Origin: Solibacillus sp045640265
Lineage (GTDB): Bacteria; Bacillota; Bacilli; Bacillales_A; Planococcaceae
Direction: 5' to 3'
Length of the DNA stretch: 24,042 nucleotides
Assembly (NCBI GenBank): GCA_045640265.1
Contig: JAZUES010000227.1
Coordinates: 1-24,042 of the forward strand
Shown here piece by piece: positions 21,544-24,042 of this stretch; within the stretch, counting starts at the first letter, position 1, and every line of letters begins with the position of its first letter. Under the pieces are notes generated by a model, which saw only the letters and a program-made list of their open reading frames with translations, was not told the DNA's origin and searched no databases. A program made the position numbers and the translations under genes.

Positions 21544-23043
21544 ATGAACATTGAAGCAATTGCAAAAACATTTGAAACACAATCTTCGGAAACATTAATT
21601 ATCGGTGTGCAAAAGCATCGTGAGCAAATGAAAAACTGGTCACTATTCAGTGAATTTTATGGAGACACAATCGACACGTGGCTACGTAATGGTGAAATAT
21701 CTACAGATTCTAAAAAAGTTACAAAGTTACCTTATGCGGGAAAACATAATACTTTAAAACGTATAATTTTTGTCGGCTTAGGCGAAAAGAAAAACATTAC
21801 AACAACAGACTTACGTGAAGCATTTGCTACAGTAGGTAAAGAATTAAAATCATCTAAACTAGGTGAAGTAGCATTTTGGGTGGAATCATTTACAACTGAT
21901 CGCATTGATGAAGCAGAAGTAGCAAATTTAGCAGGCGAAGGCTTAAACTTAGGCTTCTATTCTGTGAAAAACTATAAAACGTCTTCAAACGAAGTAGACA
22001 CATACTTTGATGATATTCAATTTGTAACAGAAGCGGCTATGGAAGATGTAGTTGCAAACTTCGAAATAGGTAAAATTTATGCAGATGCTGTCAATGAAGC
22101 TCGTACATTAATTAACTTACCTCCAAACGTATTAACAGCAACAGAGCTAGCAAATTATGCAACAGAACTAGCGAAGAAATATGACTTTGAAATCGAAGTA
22201 TTAAATAAAGCACAACTTGAAGAACTTGGTATGGGCGGTATTTTATCTGTCAATAAAGGTTCAGTAGAAGAGCCTCGTTTAATTACGATTAAGTATCAAG
22301 GAAAACCAAACTGGGAAGACGTGATTGGCTTTGTTGGTAAAGGTGTCACATACGATACTGGCGGTTACTCATTAAAACCACGTGAGGGCATGGTTGGTAT
22401 GAAGGGCGATATGGGCGGCGCGGCTGCAGTGCTTGGTGCAATGCAAATTATCGGTGAAATGCGTCCAAAACAAAATGTAGTTGCGGTAATTGGATCTACA
22501 GATAATATGGTTTCTGGTGAAGCGTTCAAGCCAGACGATGTAATTACAATGTACAATGGCAAAACAGTTGAAGTATTAAATACGGATGCAGAAGGCCGCC
22601 TTGTTTTAGCTGATGCGACAACTTATGCAAAACAACAAGGTGCCAACTATTTAATCGATGTTGCGACATTAACAGGTGGCGTTATTGTAGCGCTTGGTAA
22701 AGATAAAACAGGTGCATTAACAAATAATGAAGAATTCTTTGAAGAGTTTATGGGAGCAGCAATTGAAACAGGTGAATTCGTATGGCGCTTACCATTAACA
22801 GAGAGCGATAAAAAACGCATTCGTAAATCAGATGTTGCTGATTTAAACAATTCACCAGGTCGTGATGGTCACATGATTTTCGGTGGAGGCTTCGTAGGAG
22901 AGTTCGCCGAAGAAACACCTTGGATTCACTTAGATATCGCAGGAACTTCAGATGCAGATGCACCACATGTATTAGGACCAAAAGGTGGTACAGGCGTTAT
23001 GGTTCGTACTTTAGCTTCATTAGTTGAATTACGTGAAAACTAA
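21544..23043 (+). CDS. pepA: Leucyl aminopeptidase (M17 family)
   Basis: A cytosolic two-metal peptidase that removes N-terminal residues from peptides. The 499-residue length is normal. The catalytic C-terminal domain has VGKGVTYDTGGYSLKP with metal ligands K266 and D271, the MKGDMGGAAAVLGAM segment with an aspartate ligand, and NTDAEGRLVLAD (346-357), the family signature with the remaining ligands and catalytic arginine. The N-terminal domain is variable, as usual. GGAGG is eight bases upstream of the ATG. It corresponds to Bacillus subtilis YuiE and is transcribed alone. Confidence 0.96.
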   Translation: MNIEAIAKTFETQSSETLIIGVQKHREQMKNWSLFSEFYGDTIDTWLRNGEISTDSKKVTKLPYAGKHNTLKRIIFVGLGEKKNITTTDLREAFATVGKELKSSKLGEVAFWVESFTTDRIDEAEVANLAGEGLNLGFYSVKNYKTSSNEVDTYFDDIQFVTEAAMEDVVANFEIGKIYADAVNEARTLINLPPNVLTATELANYATELAKKYDFEIEVLNKAQLEELGMGGILSVNKGSVEEPRLITIKYQGKPNWEDVIGFVGKGVTYDTGGYSLKPREGMVGMKGDMGGAAAVLGAMQIIGEMRPKQNVVAVIGSTDNMVSGEAFKPDDVITMYNGKTVEVLNTDAEGRLVLADATTYAKQQGANYLIDVATLTGGVIVALGKDKTGALTNNEEFFEEFMGAAIETGEFVWRLPLTESDKKRIRKSDVADLNNSPGRDGHMIFGGGFVGEFAEETPWIHLDIAGTSDADAPHVLGPKGGTGVMVRTLASLVELREN

Positions 23044-23056
23044 TTAGTTTTTTTTC

Positions 23057-23098
23057 AGGTGTCTTGTAAGTTTTATACTTACGAGACATCTTTTTTTT
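23057..23098 (+). terminator. Terminator after pepA
   Basis: AGGTGTCTTGTAAGT (23057-23071) pairs with ACTTACGAGACATCT (23077-23091) with two G-T pairs; eight or nine T's follow. Confidence 0.9.
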
Positions 23099-23115
23099 GT
23101 GTAGGCGAGTAACTA

Positions 23116-23142
23116 ACTATTCAAGATTGATGACATACACTA
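23116..23142 (+). promoter_or_regulatory. Candidate sporulation (sigma-K/sigma-E type) promoter
   Basis: CATACACTA (23134-23142) matches the sigma-K -10 CATAnnnTA exactly and its first eight bases match the sigma-E -10 CATACAnT. An AC at 23116-23117 lies 16 bp upstream, as expected for a sigma-K -35; the sigma-E -35 is poor. Confidence 0.5.
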
Positions 23143-23163
23143 TTAAAAGAAGGGATGGTGTAT

Positions 23164-23433
23164 ATGGTCAATCGTTATCCGTTTAATCCAGGTTATGGAG
23201 GTTATCCATCAAATCCGGGCTATGGAGGTTATCCGACGAATCCAGGCTATGGAAGTTATCCGTTTAATCCAGGCTATGGAGGCTATCCATATAATCCGGG
23301 CTTTGGTATTTTTCCGTTTGGTGCTCCGTTTTTAGGCGGATTTTTAGGGAGTTTTCTAGGTGGTTCAATCAATCGTTATCCACAACCTTATAACCCCTAT
23401 CCTCCGAATTATCCACGCAGGAGAAATTGGTAA
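23164..23433 (+). CDS. Gly/Tyr/Pro/Asn repeat protein, possible spore coat component
   Basis: An 89-residue low-complexity protein starting MVNRYPF. Five tandem nine-residue units of the type NPGYGGYPx fill residues 8-52, followed by a Gly/Phe-rich hydrophobic segment (GAPFLGGFLGSFLGGS) and a Tyr/Pro/Asn tail ending RRRNW. There are no cysteines and no clear signal peptide. Repeats of this kind occur in spore coat and other structural proteins that are cross-linked through tyrosine. ATG 23164 is chosen because AGGG at 23151-23154 lies nine bases upstream; an ATG at 23155 is too close. The upstream motif fits a late mother-cell sigma factor, which supports a coat role by inference only. I do not recognise a named family. 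Confidence 0.75.
   Translation: MVNRYPFNPGYGGYPSNPGYGGYPTNPGYGSYPFNPGYGGYPYNPGFGIFPFGAPFLGGFLGSFLGGSINRYPQPYNPYPPNYPRRRNW
23185..23319 (+). repeat. Five tandem 27-bp coding repeats
   Basis: Units begin at 23185, 23212, 23239, 23266 and 23293, each encoding Asn-Pro-Gly-(Tyr/Phe)-Gly and four more residues. The first four are close copies; the fifth has drifted (NPGFGIFPF). Confidence 0.9.
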
Positions 23434-23530
23434 AGCTTTTTAGGACTTATGAATAAAGACGCTTGCCCCGTTTGAAATAGTTAGCTATGATAAATGAAAT
23501 AGATTTAATAGTTTTGAGGGATTATGAAAG

Positions 23531-24042
23531 ATGAAAAATCCATATTTATACGGGTATTTACCATTAATAACAATTATCTTATTTAGCCTTACATTCGGGA
23601 TTTTTGCAGTATCGGAATCACTGCAACTGTTTCAAGCAATCGGTGTTTATAACGGCATGCGTGAATTCTTATCGGATTTAGAACTGCGTTTTGTTTTATT
23701 GATTGTCTTTGCATTAATCTTTTTCATGGTATTTTCTGCGCTAAAATTAATCGGTGAAACGATTCATGAACTAGGGATGCTATTTTTTTCAAAGGATAAA
23801 GCAGGCGACACAATCAATGCAGCACGTGGAGGCTATGTTATTTTCTTCTTTGGTGCCTTCGCTTCAGCCATTGGAGTTCGATCAATTATTATTTTAATAA
23901 CAATTTTTTTAGCAACAATTTTTTGTTACTTCATTTTTAATGTTTATAAAATGAGCAAGTATATGTCGTTTGCTGGTGTGATTGGGCTTATCTTTTTTGA
24001 AGTTTTATCCTGGTTTATTTTAGTGGCACTCGTTGCATATGC
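23531..24042 (+). CDS. yufK: YufK-like DUF5366 membrane protein, N-terminal part (3' end outside window)
   Basis: The frame opens at ATG 23531 and runs to the window edge, giving 170 residues. MKNPYLYGYLPLITIILFSLTFG, then YNGMREFLSDLELRFVLLIVFALIFFMVFSALKLIGETIHELGMLFFSKD, match my recollection of Bacillus YufK (DUF5366). About five hydrophobic segments are visible, so it is a polytopic membrane protein of unknown function. GAGGG at 23516-23520 lies ten bases upstream. An overlapping ATG at 23524 is out of frame. The stop codon is not visible. Confidence 0.85.
   Translation, partial: MKNPYLYGYLPLITIILFSLTFGIFAVSESLQLFQAIGVYNGMREFLSDLELRFVLLIVFALIFFMVFSALKLIGETIHELGMLFFSKDKAGDTINAARGGYVIFFFGAFASAIGVRSIIILITIFLATIFCYFIFNVYKMSKYMSFAGVIGLIFFEVLSWFILVALVAY

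Noticed and set aside
23185..23319. Regularly spaced repeats as a possible CRISPR
   Set aside because: Units are contiguous 27-bp coding repeats in frame, without spacers, and no cas genes are present.

Overview
The window comes from an AT-rich, endospore-forming member of the Bacillales. Gene order follows the Bacillus subtilis suf–yun–yut–yui neighbourhood (SufCDSUB, YunF, YunD, YunB, LipA, YutD, YutE, YutF, YuzB, YutJ, YuzD, YutI/Nfu, YutM, YuiB, YuiD, PepA, YufK). Extra or moved genes (an HD-GYP protein, a YkuI-like EAL protein, a Nudix hydrolase, a DUF2225 protein) and the protein sequences suggest the Lysinibacillus/Solibacillus group (Planococcaceae). That placement is inference from memory of families, not a database result.

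Layout. 1-918 is the 3' end of gltD. 1223-6551 is the SUF iron-sulfur operon sufC-sufD-sufS-sufU-sufB, interrupted before sufB by a GC-rich nested palindrome. A 49-residue membrane protein follows (6788-6937), then a reverse-strand thioredoxin-like gene, then yunF and yunD. 9771-10866 is an HD-GYP c-di-GMP hydrolase-type gene, then yunB (sporulation), lipA and yutD. A reverse-strand DUF3055 gene lies opposite the yutE-yutF pair. Reverse-strand yuzB diverges from the NADH dehydrogenase-like yutJ, whose promoter carries two Rex operators. Reverse-strand yuzD and a forward Nfu scaffold gene share a divergent promoter. Then come a reverse DUF2225 gene, the A-type carrier gene yutM, a ykuI-like degenerate EAL gene, a Nudix hydrolase, yuiB, reverse-strand yuiD, pepA, a Gly/Tyr/Pro-repeat protein with a sporulation-type promoter, and a truncated yufK.

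How the genes fit together. Much of the window concerns Fe-S clusters and redox. SufS/SufU mobilise sulfur, SufBCD assemble clusters, Nfu and YutM carry them, and LipA consumes a cluster. YutJ, YuzB, YuzD and the WCGDC thioredoxin are small redox or cysteine-motif proteins around them. A second theme is c-di-GMP: an apparently intact HD-GYP domain and an EAL protein that has lost several metal ligands. A third is sporulation (yunB and the repeat protein).

The genes are mostly conserved housekeeping genes. No mobile element, CRISPR array, phage or defence system is visible. The more interesting signals are regulatory or structural: the palindrome inside the suf operon, a yunB hairpin that hides its ribosome binding site and holds a sporulation-type -10, tandem Rex sites before yutJ, a yuiD gene without a standard start codon, and the degenerate EAL domain.
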